Shown here in pieces: positions 16,612 to 26,938 of a DNA stretch of 64,000 nucleotides. Where the stretch lies: NCBI RefSeq assembly GCF_001592285.1, contig NZ_BCWQ01000002.1, positions 310,001 to 374,000 of the forward strand, in the 5' to 3' direction. Under the pieces are notes generated by a model, which saw only the letters and a program-made list of their open reading frames with translations, was not told where the DNA came from and ran no database searches. How positions within the stretch are numbered: position 1 is the stretch's first letter; the number at the start of each line of letters is the position of its first letter. The DNA is from Hydrogenophaga pseudoflava NBRC 102511 (lineage in GTDB: Bacteria > Pseudomonadota > Gammaproteobacteria > Burkholderiales > Burkholderiaceae_C). The position numbers and the translations under genes are program-made.

Positions 16612-17354
16612 GCGCACCGCCCGCCGCCCACCGCTCGCCTGCACTGCTGGAACTCACAGCGGTCTGCAAGCGCTACAACGTGGGCCAGCCCAACGAGGCC
16701 GAGGTGCTGCACGGGGTGTCGTTCAACATCGCCCCTGGTGAGATGGTCGCCCTCATCGGACCCTCCGGATCGGGCAAGAGCACCTTGCTGAACATCCTGG
16801 GCCTGCTCGAGCGCACGACCTCGGGCAGCTACCGGATCGAAGGCCAGGAGATGGTGGGCATCGACGACGAGGCGCTGACGCTGCAACGCCGCACCAAGCT
16901 GGGTTTCGTGTTCCAGTTCCACCACCTGCTGCCGGCGTTCACCGCACTGGAGAACGTGACCTTGCCGGCCCTGATGCGGGAGGGGCGGGTCACGTCCCGG
17001 CAGCTGGGGCGCGCACGCGCCATGCTGGATGCCGTCGGCCTGGGCCACGCCATGGACAAACGCCCAGGCGAGCTGTCCGGTGGCATGCAGCAACGCGTGG
17101 CCATTGCACGGGCCATGGTGCTGGAGCCACCGATGGTGCTGGCCGACGAGCCCACGGGCAACCTGGACACCGCCTCATCGGACGAGGTGTTCGCCCTGAT
17201 GCGCCGCATGCACGCGGAACGGAACACCTCGTTCCTGGTGGTCACCCACGACCCACGCCTGGCCGCGCGCTGCGATCGGGTACTGGAACTGGTGGACGGC
17301 CGGCTGGTGCGGGACCAGGTGTCTGGCGCTGCAGGCGGGTCGTCGGCTGTCTAG
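16608..17354 (+). CDS. MacB/LolD-type ABC transporter ATP-binding protein
   Basis: A 248-aa ATPase with Walker A (IGPSGSGKST), Q-loop (FVFQFHHLLPAFTALENV), signature LSGGMQQR, Walker B (MVLADEPTGNLD) and the H-loop (VVTHD). The FHHLLPEFTALENV-like segment is typical of LolD relatives. It powers the permease encoded immediately upstream. Its TAG stop lies within CTAG, shared with the convergent regulator gene. Confidence 0.93.
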   Translation: MSAPPAAHRSPALLELTAVCKRYNVGQPNEAEVLHGVSFNIAPGEMVALIGPSGSGKSTLLNILGLLERTTSGSYRIEGQEMVGIDDEALTLQRRTKLGFVFQFHHLLPAFTALENVTLPALMREGRVTSRQLGRARAMLDAVGLGHAMDKRPGELSGGMQQRVAIARAMVLEPPMVLADEPTGNLDTASSDEVFALMRRMHAERNTSFLVVTHDPRLAARCDRVLELVDGRLVRDQVSGAAGGSSAV

Positions 17355-18073
17355 GCCTTCACGCCCAATATCGCCGCGTCCCACACCTTGACGAAGTGTT
17401 TTTCAAACAAGGCTTGCGCCTTCTCGCCATCTCGCCGTCGCAGAACCTCCAGCATGGCCCGGTGATGGCCCAGCACAATCTCGGTGGCCGCCGGCGTGGT
17501 GATCTTTCTCACCTTGGGAGAGAGCGAGTAGAAGATGGCCGACATGGTGATCGACAGCACGTGGTTGTGTGCCGCGTCCACCTCGGCCTGGTTGCAGGCC
17601 AAGGCCGCTTCGGAAAAAGCACTCTGGTCGTTGCGCACCGATTCCGCGTGGGCAATGGCCGCCTCTATGGAGCGGTAGTCTTCGTCCTGCGCATGGGCGG
17701 CCGTCTGCACCAGCACCGCCGACTGCATGCAGCGCCAGGCGCTGAGAATTTCCTGGGTGCTCGTGCCCACCAGCGCCATCTGGATGGCCAGGGCCTCCAC
17801 CGCAGGCCGGGGGTCTCCCTCGGCGATGCGCACCCCACCGCCGGCCCCTGTGCGAACCTCCACGACACCCAGCGAACCCAGACGCCCCACCGCCTCGCGT
17901 ATGGGCAGGCGGCTGACATCAAAGCGCGACGCCAGTTCGGTTTCTGAGCCGAGAAATTCGCCGGGGGCAAACACGCCCTCCAGCACCGCCGTCTTGATCT
18001 GGCGCTCCACCCTCGATGCGGTGGTTTCGCGCTTTTCAACTTTCCAGACGTGTGCGGTTCGGGACGTGGACAT
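17351..18073 (-). CDS. GntR-family transcriptional regulator, FCD subfamily
   Basis: A 240-aa regulator from ATG 18073. The winged helix (about 10-75) contains ASRFDVSRLPIREAVGRL. The all-helical FCD domain (about 95-240) has the expected metal/ligand histidines (AEVDAAHNHVLSI, LGHHRAML, FEKHFVKVWD). FCD regulators bind carboxylic-acid effectors and usually repress catabolic genes. It stands at the 3-prime end of the meta-cleavage cluster, 106 bp after the hydrolase. The inverted repeat at 22039-22055 is a candidate operator for it. Its stop overlaps the convergent ABC gene by 4 bp. Confidence 0.88.
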   Translation of the reverse strand: MSTSRTAHVWKVEKRETTASRVERQIKTAVLEGVFAPGEFLGSETELASRFDVSRLPIREAVGRLGSLGVVEVRTGAGGGVRIAEGDPRPAVEALAIQMALVGTSTQEILSAWRCMQSAVLVQTAAHAQDEDYRSIEAAIAHAESVRNDQSAFSEAALACNQAEVDAAHNHVLSITMSAIFYSLSPKVRKITTPAATEIVLGHHRAMLEVLRRRDGEKAQALFEKHFVKVWDAAILGVKA

Positions 18074-18179
18074 GGATGTGGGGGAGCTCTTGAAGGCGGA
18101 CAGCCGCAGTGAGCAGGCCTGGGAAATCATACCTGTGCGTGACAAGGGGCTGCCGCGCCGCCCGCGGCCCTGACCGGAC

Positions 18180-20301
<2,122 letters not shown>

Positions 20302-20320
20302 CGCAGTTCTCCCGTCGTCT

Positions 20321-21346
20321 TCACTTGGCCTCGCGAGCCACCTTGATGATTTCGTTCCGGTACTCGGTCAGAACGTCGGCGGCGTTGCCCAGACCCCGCC
20401 CTTTGGCGGCATTGATCCACGCAGCCTCCAGGGGCTGCGCACGTGCCCTCATCGCCTGCACGGCCGCCTCCGGCAGCGGCGTCGGCTCCACGCCAGCCGC
20501 CTTGAGCAGGGCAATGGCTTCGGCATCGACCGCATCAAACCCCTTGCCAAACGCACGGGACAGGCGTTCGCCGCTGAGCTTGTCGATGGCGGCTTGGTCC
20601 TGCGGGGACAGGGCATCCCACACCTTCTGGCTCATGATCATGGAGAGGCTGGCCAGCGCGATCGGCGTGCGCCGCGACTCCTTCACGAACTTGTCCAGGC
20701 GGAACGACTTGACCCCTTCCAGCGGAGCCAGCACGCCGTCGACGATGCCGGTGGAGAGCATTTCGTAGGTTTCCGACACCGGCTTGGCCACCGGCACGGC
20801 GCCCAGCAGCTTCACCAGTTCCACGGCGTCCCGGCTGCCCGCCTGGATCTTCATGCCCTCCAGATCCTTGAGCCCGTTGATCGGCTTGCCCACGGTGGAG
20901 AAGTTGTTGGGACTGCCGCTCCACACCGCGATCACCTTGAGGCCGCGCATCTCGGCGAACTTCGAGAAGTACTTGTTGTGCATGCGCTGCAAGGCCACCG
21001 ACGCGGATTCACCGGTGGTTTCGGCCGGCGGGAACGGCACGCCGCTGATGGCGCTGAGCACCGGCGGATTGGGCAGGTAGCCGTCGATGACGAAGGACAC
21101 ATCGGCCAGGCCATCGCGCACGGCGTCGGCGCTCTTGGGCGGCGGCGCGACCGACTTGGGCAGCACGTCGCAGGTGACCCGGTTGGCCGTGGCCGCCGCC
21201 ACATCCGTGCACCAGGCTGTCATGGTCCGGGTGACGTGGTGATTGGGCGGCACCCAGCTGGACACCACCAGTTTGGTCTGCGCCATCACCGACCCACTGA
21301 GGACCATCAGGCCAGCCGCGGCCAGCGAGGGAATGAAACGTTGCAT
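20321..21346 (-). CDS. TRAP transporter periplasmic solute receptor (DctP family)
   Basis: A 341-aa secreted receptor with the signal peptide MQRFIPSLAAAGLMVLSGSV and an AQ cleavage site. The middle has the DctP hallmark GLKDLEGMKIQAGSRDAVEL, containing the conserved Arg that salt-bridges a substrate carboxylate, and SETYEMLSTGIVDGV. The start ATG 21346 has AGGAG upstream. Its membrane partners (dctQ, dctM) are 3.8 kb away at 25156-26936, separated by catabolic genes. An aromatic carboxylate substrate is inferred from context. Confidence 0.88.
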   Translation of the reverse strand: MQRFIPSLAAAGLMVLSGSVMAQTKLVVSSWVPPNHHVTRTMTAWCTDVAAATANRVTCDVLPKSVAPPPKSADAVRDGLADVSFVIDGYLPNPPVLSAISGVPFPPAETTGESASVALQRMHNKYFSKFAEMRGLKVIAVWSGSPNNFSTVGKPINGLKDLEGMKIQAGSRDAVELVKLLGAVPVAKPVSETYEMLSTGIVDGVLAPLEGVKSFRLDKFVKESRRTPIALASLSMIMSQKVWDALSPQDQAAIDKLSGERLSRAFGKGFDAVDAEAIALLKAAGVEPTPLPEAAVQAMRARAQPLEAAWINAAKGRGLGNAADVLTEYRNEIIKVAREAK

Positions 21347-21426
21347 TGCTGTCTCCTGCTCTTGTGTTGAGGTTGAAAAAAGGCACCGCGGGCACACGAC
21401 CCTCGGCGAAGGTCGAGCCGCCTGGC

Positions 21427-21963
21427 TCAATCGGAAGGGGTCAGGTCGACGTTGCGGGAGCAGGACTGGAACCTGCCCCGGTAGAACAGCAGCGAATCGC
21501 CGGCAGCGCTGCTTTCTTCCATGCCGACCACCTTGCCCAGGAAGATGTGGTGATCGCCCGCCTCCATCACGCTGGCGGTTTCGCAGTGAAAGCGAACAGG
21601 GCAGCCCTGCAGCAGGGGCACGCAGCCCTCGCCCTCCACCACCGGCACCCCATCGAAGCGCTGCGGCACGTTGGAGGCAAAGCGCCTGGCCAGATCGATC
21701 TGGTCTTCGCTGAGCACGTGCACGGCAAAGTGCGCCGCCTCTTTGAAATGGGGCAGGCTCAGCGACTTGTTGGCCAGGCTCCACAACACCAGGGGCGGCT
21801 CCAGCGAGACCGAGCTGAAGCTGTTGACTGTCAGGCCCACCCATTGCTGATCAATGCCGCGGGCCGTCACGATGGCCACGCCTGTCGCAAACCGCCCCAA
21901 CGCGTGGCGCAGTTGCCTGCCGTCAAAACCCGCCGTCCACACCGGCTCATCCATCAGTTGCAT
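21427..21963 (-). CDS. Flavin reductase (HsaB/HpaC-like)
   Basis: A 178-aa FMN-binding split-barrel flavin reductase. Typical segments are LRHALGRFATGVAIVT, LTVNSFSSVSLEPPLVLWSL and the GDHHIFLGKVVG block. It would supply reduced flavin to the monooxygenase at 19081-20301. The ATG at 21963 has AAGGAG 6 nt upstream, so it is preferred to ATG 21954. It is the first gene downstream of the inverted repeat at 22039-22055. Confidence 0.88.
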   Translation of the reverse strand: MQLMDEPVWTAGFDGRQLRHALGRFATGVAIVTARGIDQQWVGLTVNSFSSVSLEPPLVLWSLANKSLSLPHFKEAAHFAVHVLSEDQIDLARRFASNVPQRFDGVPVVEGEGCVPLLQGCPVRFHCETASVMEAGDHHIFLGKVVGMEESSAAGDSLLFYRGRFQSCSRNVDLTPSD

Positions 21964-22038
21964 CAGCCACTCCTTGGTGCATTCAGGTTCCAGGACTTGG
22001 AACCTTTTCAACCGCCTGGAGATAACTATATGCGTGTT

Positions 22039-22055
22039 ATACAGTCTGACTGTAT
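22039..22055. promoter_or_regulatory. Candidate operator: perfect 8-1-8 inverted repeat upstream of the flavin reductase
   Basis: The sequence ATACAGTC-T-GACTGTAT is a perfect palindrome with a 1-bp centre, 76 bp before the flavin-reductase start and 17 bp after the stop of the DUF1330 gene. TATA-like motifs (TATAAC, TATAGT) lie on the minus strand just downstream, so a protein bound here would cover a promoter. The ATAC/GTAT arms resemble GntR-FCD operators; the regulator at 17351-18073 is the obvious candidate, with LysR at 22383 as an alternative. Confidence 0.6.
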
Positions 22056-22072
22056 GGTGTTTACCCTGAGAT

Positions 22073-22369
22073 TCAGGGGCCCACGCCCTCGGCAATGACC
22101 AGGCGCATGTGGGCGGCCTGCGCCCGGGCCTGGCGCGCCTGCCGGTAGCGTTCACCGTCGTAGAAGCGCCGGGCATGCTCCACGCTTGAAAAGGCGATGA
22201 CCACGAGGCGGGCGGGCGTCCAGCCGCCCTCCACCGCGTGCACCGGCCCGCCCCTGACCAGCACCTCGCCCCCCGCTTCGGCGATGGCTTGCGTGGACAG
22301 GACCTTGTATTGCTCATAGGCTTGGGCATCGGTCACATCCACCTCTGCGATGACATAGGCACGGCTCAT
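22073..22369 (-). CDS. DUF1330 family protein
   Basis: A 98-aa small protein with the dimeric alpha/beta-barrel pattern of DUF1330 (AYVIAEVDVTDAQAYEQYK at the start, VVIAFSSVEHARRFYD, then YRQARQAR). These proteins often sit in catabolic operons; the function is unknown. It is 13 bp after the LysR gene and in the same orientation. Confidence 0.83.
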   Translation of the reverse strand: MSRAYVIAEVDVTDAQAYEQYKVLSTQAIAEAGGEVLVRGGPVHAVEGGWTPARLVVIAFSSVEHARRFYDGERYRQARQARAQAAHMRLVIAEGVGP

Positions 22370-22382
22370 GGTCGTTGGTCTC

Positions 22383-23390
22383 CTAGGGGTTGGGGGTTGT
22401 TGTGCGGTTGCGCGGCCGCCGTGGGGCGGTGCAGATCGGTTGCAGGCCCTCCAGCACGCGGACGCCTTTCCAGAAATCCTGCTGGATCAGCTGGCCAATG
22501 GCGTCGAGCAGCAGATTGCGCACCACGGACACCGCTGGCGACACCTCGTCGCGCCGGGGTGTCACCAGGCACAGGGTCCAGCTCAGCAGCGGAAAGCTGA
22601 AAGGGATGGCGACCAGTTCGCCGCGTGCGAGTTCGTCGCGCAGGCCTGCCGCGCCGAAGATGCCGACGCCATGGCCGGCGGTGACCATGCCCTTGAGCAT
22701 CTCGATCCCGTCCACCTCGAACACGAGGTTCAGCCGTTGTGCGTACCTGGCGCACAGGCGGTCGAGCAGCACACGGATGCTGTGTGGCCTGCGGTTGAGC
22801 AGCAGGGGAAGCCGGGAGAGATCCGACAGCGCATAGGACGCCGGGTACTCGACGGCTGCGCCAGTGATCGGGTCCCTGGCTGGCGCGACCACGAACAAGG
22901 GCTCCACCAGCAGGGGCTGGATGACCAGCGCCGACGAGTCTTCGGCGTTGTACATCAGGGCCAGGTCCAGCTCATCGGCCGCCAGCCACTGGTGGATCGC
23001 GTCGGAAGGCCCGGTGCGAATCACGGGCGCGAGGTCTGGAAACTGGCGTTTGCAGCGGTCGTACACCAGCGGGGCCAGAAACCGGCTCGTGGCGGGCGGC
23101 ATGGCGATCCGCACCTCGCCGCCAGGCGTTTCCAGCGCGGCGTAGACATCGCGCTCCAGGTGATCGAACCGGTCCAGCAACTCGCCGGCCCGCTCCAGCA
23201 CCACCCCGCCCGCGCTGGTGAGGGACACGCCTTTGGAATGGCGCACCAGCAGCTCGCAGCCCATGGCGTGCTCCAGCCGCTGCACCCGTTTGCTCAACGC
23301 CGACACCGCCACCCGCAATTCGGTCGAAGCCCGCGAGAAACTGCGCTGGCGGGCGACCACCACAAACGCGTTCAGGTCTTCGAAGTTCAT
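22383..23390 (-). CDS. LysR-family transcriptional regulator
   Basis: A 335-aa LysR regulator with N-terminal HTH (MNFEDLNAFVVVARQRSFSR, then SALSKRVQRLEHAMG) and a substrate-binding domain from about residue 90. The C-terminus carries an extra Arg/Pro/Thr-rich tail of about 20 residues beyond the usual 300-315 aa. It is embedded among same-strand catabolic genes (7 bp after the SDR stop) rather than divergent from its target, which is less usual for LysR. Confidence 0.88.
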   Translation of the reverse strand: MNFEDLNAFVVVARQRSFSRASTELRVAVSALSKRVQRLEHAMGCELLVRHSKGVSLTSAGGVVLERAGELLDRFDHLERDVYAALETPGGEVRIAMPPATSRFLAPLVYDRCKRQFPDLAPVIRTGPSDAIHQWLAADELDLALMYNAEDSSALVIQPLLVEPLFVVAPARDPITGAAVEYPASYALSDLSRLPLLLNRRPHSIRVLLDRLCARYAQRLNLVFEVDGIEMLKGMVTAGHGVGIFGAAGLRDELARGELVAIPFSFPLLSWTLCLVTPRRDEVSPAVSVVRNLLLDAIGQLIQQDFWKGVRVLEGLQPICTAPRRPRNRTTTPNP

Positions 23391-23397
23391 GCTTCGC

Positions 23398-24207
23398 TCA
23401 ATAGACGCCCGGGTAGGTGCCACCGTCCAGCAGGAAGTTCTGCGCCGTGACGTAGCCGCTGTGCTCGCTGGCCAGAAAGGCGCACCAGGCGCCCAGTTCC
23501 TCAGGCCGCCCCACGCGCCGCACCGGCGTGTTGCGCGCCATCTCCTGCAGCACCTCGGCGGCGCTGCGGCCGGTCCTGGCGCCGACGGCGGTGGCGTAGC
23601 GCTCCAGCCGCTCGGTGTGGAAATTGCCGGGCAGCAGGTTGTTGATGGTGACGCCATGCTCGGCCACCTCGCGCGCCAGGCCCGAGACAAAGCCGATCAG
23701 CCCCGCCCTGGCGCCGTTGGAGAGTCCCAGCAGCGGCAGGGGCAGCTTGGCCGAATAGGACGCGATGTTGAGGATGCGCCCCCAGCGGCGCTCGATCATG
23801 CCGTCCACATAGGTGCGGATGAGCTGGATCGGCGTCACCATGTTCGCATCCAGGGCGGATGCCCACTGCGCGCGGTCCCAGTCGCGGAAGTCCCCGGGCG
23901 GCGGGCCCCCGCCGTTGTTGACCAGAATGTCCGCTTGGGCGCACACCGAATGGATGCGCTCAGGCGCATCGGGCGTGGTCAGGTCGACCGCCACCGTGCG
24001 CACCGCCACCCCGGTGTCGTCCTGCAGCTGCCGGGCCACCCGGTTGAGCTTGTCGCCGTCCCTGGCCACCAGCACCAGGTTCACCCCGGCCTGTGCCAGC
24101 GCGGTGGCGCAGGCCAGGCCCAGGCCGGCGTTGCCGCCACACACGATAGCCGTGCGCCCGGCAATGCCCAGGTCGAGGCCACGGCTTCCGTGCCCAGGAT
24201 GCGCCAT
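23398..24207 (-). CDS. SDR-family oxidoreductase with altered catalytic residues
   Basis: A 269-aa Rossmann protein from ATG 24207, 2 bp after the dioxygenase stop. The cofactor motif GGNAGLG and the NNGGG element are present. Alignment by eye with FabG-type SDRs keeps the catalytic Ser (NIAS) but puts Ser where Tyr is expected and Arg where Lys is expected (LSNGARAGLIGF against NYSASKAGLIGF). It may therefore be a non-canonical dehydrogenase, or catalytically different. In a meta-cleavage cluster a cis-dihydrodiol or alcohol dehydrogenase role would be expected. Confidence 0.8.
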   Translation of the reverse strand: MAHPGHGSRGLDLGIAGRTAIVCGGNAGLGLACATALAQAGVNLVLVARDGDKLNRVARQLQDDTGVAVRTVAVDLTTPDAPERIHSVCAQADILVNNGGGPPPGDFRDWDRAQWASALDANMVTPIQLIRTYVDGMIERRWGRILNIASYSAKLPLPLLGLSNGARAGLIGFVSGLAREVAEHGVTINNLLPGNFHTERLERYATAVGARTGRSAAEVLQEMARNTPVRRVGRPEELGAWCAFLASEHSGYVTAQNFLLDGGTYPGVY

Positions 24208-24209
24208 GC

Positions 24210-25106
24210 TCACGCCGCCACCATCACCGGCTTCTTGTGGCCCCAGCGGCTGAGCTCCAGATGGGTGACCGGGTTCCACTTTTCACCGGTCGCGCCGCCG
24301 TACCCCACTTCCATCAGGTAGCCCGACGGGGTCATGGCATAGAAGGAGAACATCTCGTCCCCCTCATGCACCCCGAACGAACGCTCGATCGAGACGCCAT
24401 TGGCCACACAGCGCTCATAGGCCAGACCCACGTCGTCGAGTTGCTGGTATTCCACCATCAGGTGGCGCGTGGGCTTGGGCTGCCCGCCCGGCAGCACCGC
24501 CAGCAGGTGGTGCCGGCCACCGGCGCCGTGCAGGAAGGTGGCCACCATGCGGCGACCCTCGGGCCCCGGCGCGTCGGCGTAGCCGCTGACGCCCAGGCCC
24601 AGGACGTCCTGGTAGAAGCGCACGCTCCTGGGGTAGTCGGGCGACGTGAGCGCGGCATGCCCCAGCCCCAGCGCGCCGGCTTTGAAGCCACCACGGACCA
24701 GGGGGGACTGGAAGGCGCGGGTCGGCGCGAAACAGCGGGCTCCGCAATAGAACTCGTGCACATAGTGCAGGCAGGGGTCCTGGCAGGAGAACACCCGGTG
24801 CACGCCGCGCGCGGCGGCCAGGGCCGCATCGCCCTCCTCCACCGCGTGCCCCTTGGAACGCACCCGTTCCACCATCTCCAGCAACTCATACTCGGTCGTC
24901 AGCTCCCAGCCAAAGACCTGCAACTCGTCGTCCGGACTCTGGCGCAGCACCAGGCGCTGTTCGCAGTCGTCGACCCGGAACCCCACCGACCCGTCGGCAT
25001 GCCGACGACTGACCTGCATGCCCAGCAGATCGCACAGAAAGGATGTCCACCGGGCCGGGTCGCTGACACCCAGGACCATGTAGCCAATGGAACTGATTCC
25101 AACCAT
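24210..25106 (-). CDS. Type I (VOC) extradiol ring-cleavage dioxygenase, BphC/HsaC-like
   Basis: A 298-aa two-domain vicinal-oxygen-chelate enzyme, the length of BphC. The Fe(II) ligands in the C-terminal domain are predicted as His150 (GLGHAAL), His215 (RHLMVEY) and Glu266 (YLMEVGYG). It would cleave a catechol-type ring at the meta position. The product would go to the C-C hydrolase at 18180-19043. It is the first gene after dctM (49 bp gap). The N-terminal domain lacks metal ligands, as is normal for the family. Confidence 0.9.
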   Translation of the reverse strand: MVGISSIGYMVLGVSDPARWTSFLCDLLGMQVSRRHADGSVGFRVDDCEQRLVLRQSPDDELQVFGWELTTEYELLEMVERVRSKGHAVEEGDAALAAARGVHRVFSCQDPCLHYVHEFYCGARCFAPTRAFQSPLVRGGFKAGALGLGHAALTSPDYPRSVRFYQDVLGLGVSGYADAPGPEGRRMVATFLHGAGGRHHLLAVLPGGQPKPTRHLMVEYQQLDDVGLAYERCVANGVSIERSFGVHEGDEMFSFYAMTPSGYLMEVGYGGATGEKWNPVTHLELSRWGHKKPVMVAA

Positions 25107-25155
25107 GAAGAACCTCCAGAAAATGTCGCCCGGCGGCGGGATGTCGCGTTGGCGT

Positions 25156-26451
25156 TTACAGGTTGAGCAGACGCGGCAGGTACAGCGTCAACACCGGGAA
25201 CGCCACCAGAATGGCGATGCGGCAGAAGTCGGCCACGATGAAGGGCGCCAGGCCCCACCAGACCTCGCTGCCCTTGACCCAGGACACGGTGGCGCGGATA
25301 ACAAACACATTCATGCCCAGCGGTGGTGTGATCAGGCCGATCTCCACCACGCACACCAGCAGAATCCCGAACCACACCGGGTCGTAGCCCATGCCGGTGA
25401 CCAGCGGGAAAAACACCGGCACGGTCAGCAGGATCATCGACATGGACTCCATGAAGCAGCCCAGCACGATGTAGATGCAGCAGATGGCGACGATCACCCC
25501 CAGAGGTCCCCAGCCCAGGCCGTCGACCCAGGCCGTCAGGTCGGACGGCATCGAGGTGAAGTTGACAAAGGCGGCAAAGATCTGCGCGCCGATCAGGATG
25601 GTGAACAGCATGCCCGACGTGATGGCCGACTCCACCAGCACCTCGCGCAACACCTTCCAGCTGAGGGTTCCCCGGGCCCAGGCCACCAGGAAGCCACCGA
25701 ACGCGCCGATGCCCGCCGCCTCGGTGGCCGTGAAGAACCCGCTGTACAGGCCCCCCATCACCAGCACGAACAGGAACAGCACGGACCCCACGGCCCGCAG
25801 TGCCTTGATGCGCTGCATCCAGGTGAACCGGTCTCCCGGCGGTCCCGCCAGGGGATCGCGCGCGACCGTCCAGCGCGCCGCCAGGAGGTAGAAGGCCATG
25901 GCGATCAGCCCCGGGACCACACCGGCCGCGAACAGTGCACCGATGGAGGTCTCGGTCATCAGCCCGTAGATCACCATGATCGAGGACGGCGGGATGAGAA
26001 TTCCCAGCGTCCCGCCGGCGGCCACCGCGGCGGCTGCGAAGCCGTTCTTGTAGCCCAGGCGCTGCATTTCCGGCAGGGCCACCTTGGCCATGGTGGCCGC
26101 CGTGGCGATCGACGAGCCGCACACCGCGCCAAATCCGGCCGAGGCCACGATGGTCGACGCGACCAGGCCGCCGCGCCGGTGCCCCAGAAAGGCGTTCGCC
26201 GCCTGGTACAGGTCGCGCGAGAGCCCTCCCCGGGTGACGAAGTTGCCCATCAGGACGAACAGGGGCACCACCGACAGGCTGTAGCTCGCCACGTGCAGGA
26301 ACTCGCCCACCACGGCGGCCTGTGCGGCGTTCCAGTTGCGCACCAGCCCGATGCCCACGAAACCGACCGCTCCGATGGAAAAGCCGATCGGCATGCGGAA
26401 CAACGCCACCAGGGCGATGAAGGCCAGAAAACCCAGCAGAGAGACGGTCAT
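25156..26451 (-). CDS. dctM: TRAP transporter large permease DctM
   Basis: A 431-aa membrane protein with about 12-13 hydrophobic segments. Family motifs include SYSLSVVPLFVLMGNF, GFGAVCGSSIATAATM, and GGTLGILIPPSSIMVIYG. The start ATG 26451 overlaps the dctQ stop (ATGA). With DctQ and the DctP receptor at 20321 it forms a sodium-driven importer for carboxylates. Confidence 0.92.
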   Translation of the reverse strand: MTVSLLGFLAFIALVALFRMPIGFSIGAVGFVGIGLVRNWNAAQAAVVGEFLHVASYSLSVVPLFVLMGNFVTRGGLSRDLYQAANAFLGHRRGGLVASTIVASAGFGAVCGSSIATAATMAKVALPEMQRLGYKNGFAAAAVAAGGTLGILIPPSSIMVIYGLMTETSIGALFAAGVVPGLIAMAFYLLAARWTVARDPLAGPPGDRFTWMQRIKALRAVGSVLFLFVLVMGGLYSGFFTATEAAGIGAFGGFLVAWARGTLSWKVLREVLVESAITSGMLFTILIGAQIFAAFVNFTSMPSDLTAWVDGLGWGPLGVIVAICCIYIVLGCFMESMSMILLTVPVFFPLVTGMGYDPVWFGILLVCVVEIGLITPPLGMNVFVIRATVSWVKGSEVWWGLAPFIVADFCRIAILVAFPVLTLYLPRLLNL

Positions 26452-26936
26452 GCCACAGCTCCCTCGGGTTCCTCGCGCATCGCCACAAAGTGCGACAGGC
26501 CATCCATCAGCAGCAGCACCGCCACCAGGGCCTCCAGGGGCCAGAGGCTGATGCGCAACAAGGTGGTGGTGTCGCCGTTCTGGTGCGTGTCGACGGCGTG
26601 GTGCGCCACCAGCCAGGCACAAGCCACCATCAACACCCCGCAAAACGCTTCACCCAGTGCGTGCCGCCATGACTGCAGGCGCGCGGGAACGAAGGTGTCG
26701 AACAGTTCGATGTTGATGTGACCCCGGGCCCGGGACACCAGCGGAATGGCCGCGTACACGCTGACCAGCAGCAACTGCTCGACCAGCTCGACGCCGCCCA
26801 GCAAGGGGCGGTCGAAGAGCTTTCGGCCGACCACGTCGACCACCATCAACACCACGATGGCACACAGGGACCACAGACTCAGCTGGGTCAGCGCCACGCG
26901 CCCCCAGCGCCCCACCCGCGCGATTGCCTGAAGCAT
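26448..26936 (-). CDS. dctQ: TRAP transporter small permease DctQ
   Basis: A 162-aa protein with four hydrophobic segments and the DctQ signature VVDVVGRKLFDRPLLGGVELVEQLL. ATG 26936 is chosen; a GTG at 26942 overlapping the preceding TGA is an alternative and would add two residues. It is directly behind the FAD hydroxylase gene, linking the transporter to the first gentisate-type module. Confidence 0.88.
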   Translation of the reverse strand: MLQAIARVGRWGRVALTQLSLWSLCAIVVLMVVDVVGRKLFDRPLLGGVELVEQLLLVSVYAAIPLVSRARGHINIELFDTFVPARLQSWRHALGEAFCGVLMVACAWLVAHHAVDTHQNGDTTTLLRISLWPLEALVAVLLLMDGLSHFVAMREEPEGAVA

Positions 26937-26938
26937 GC

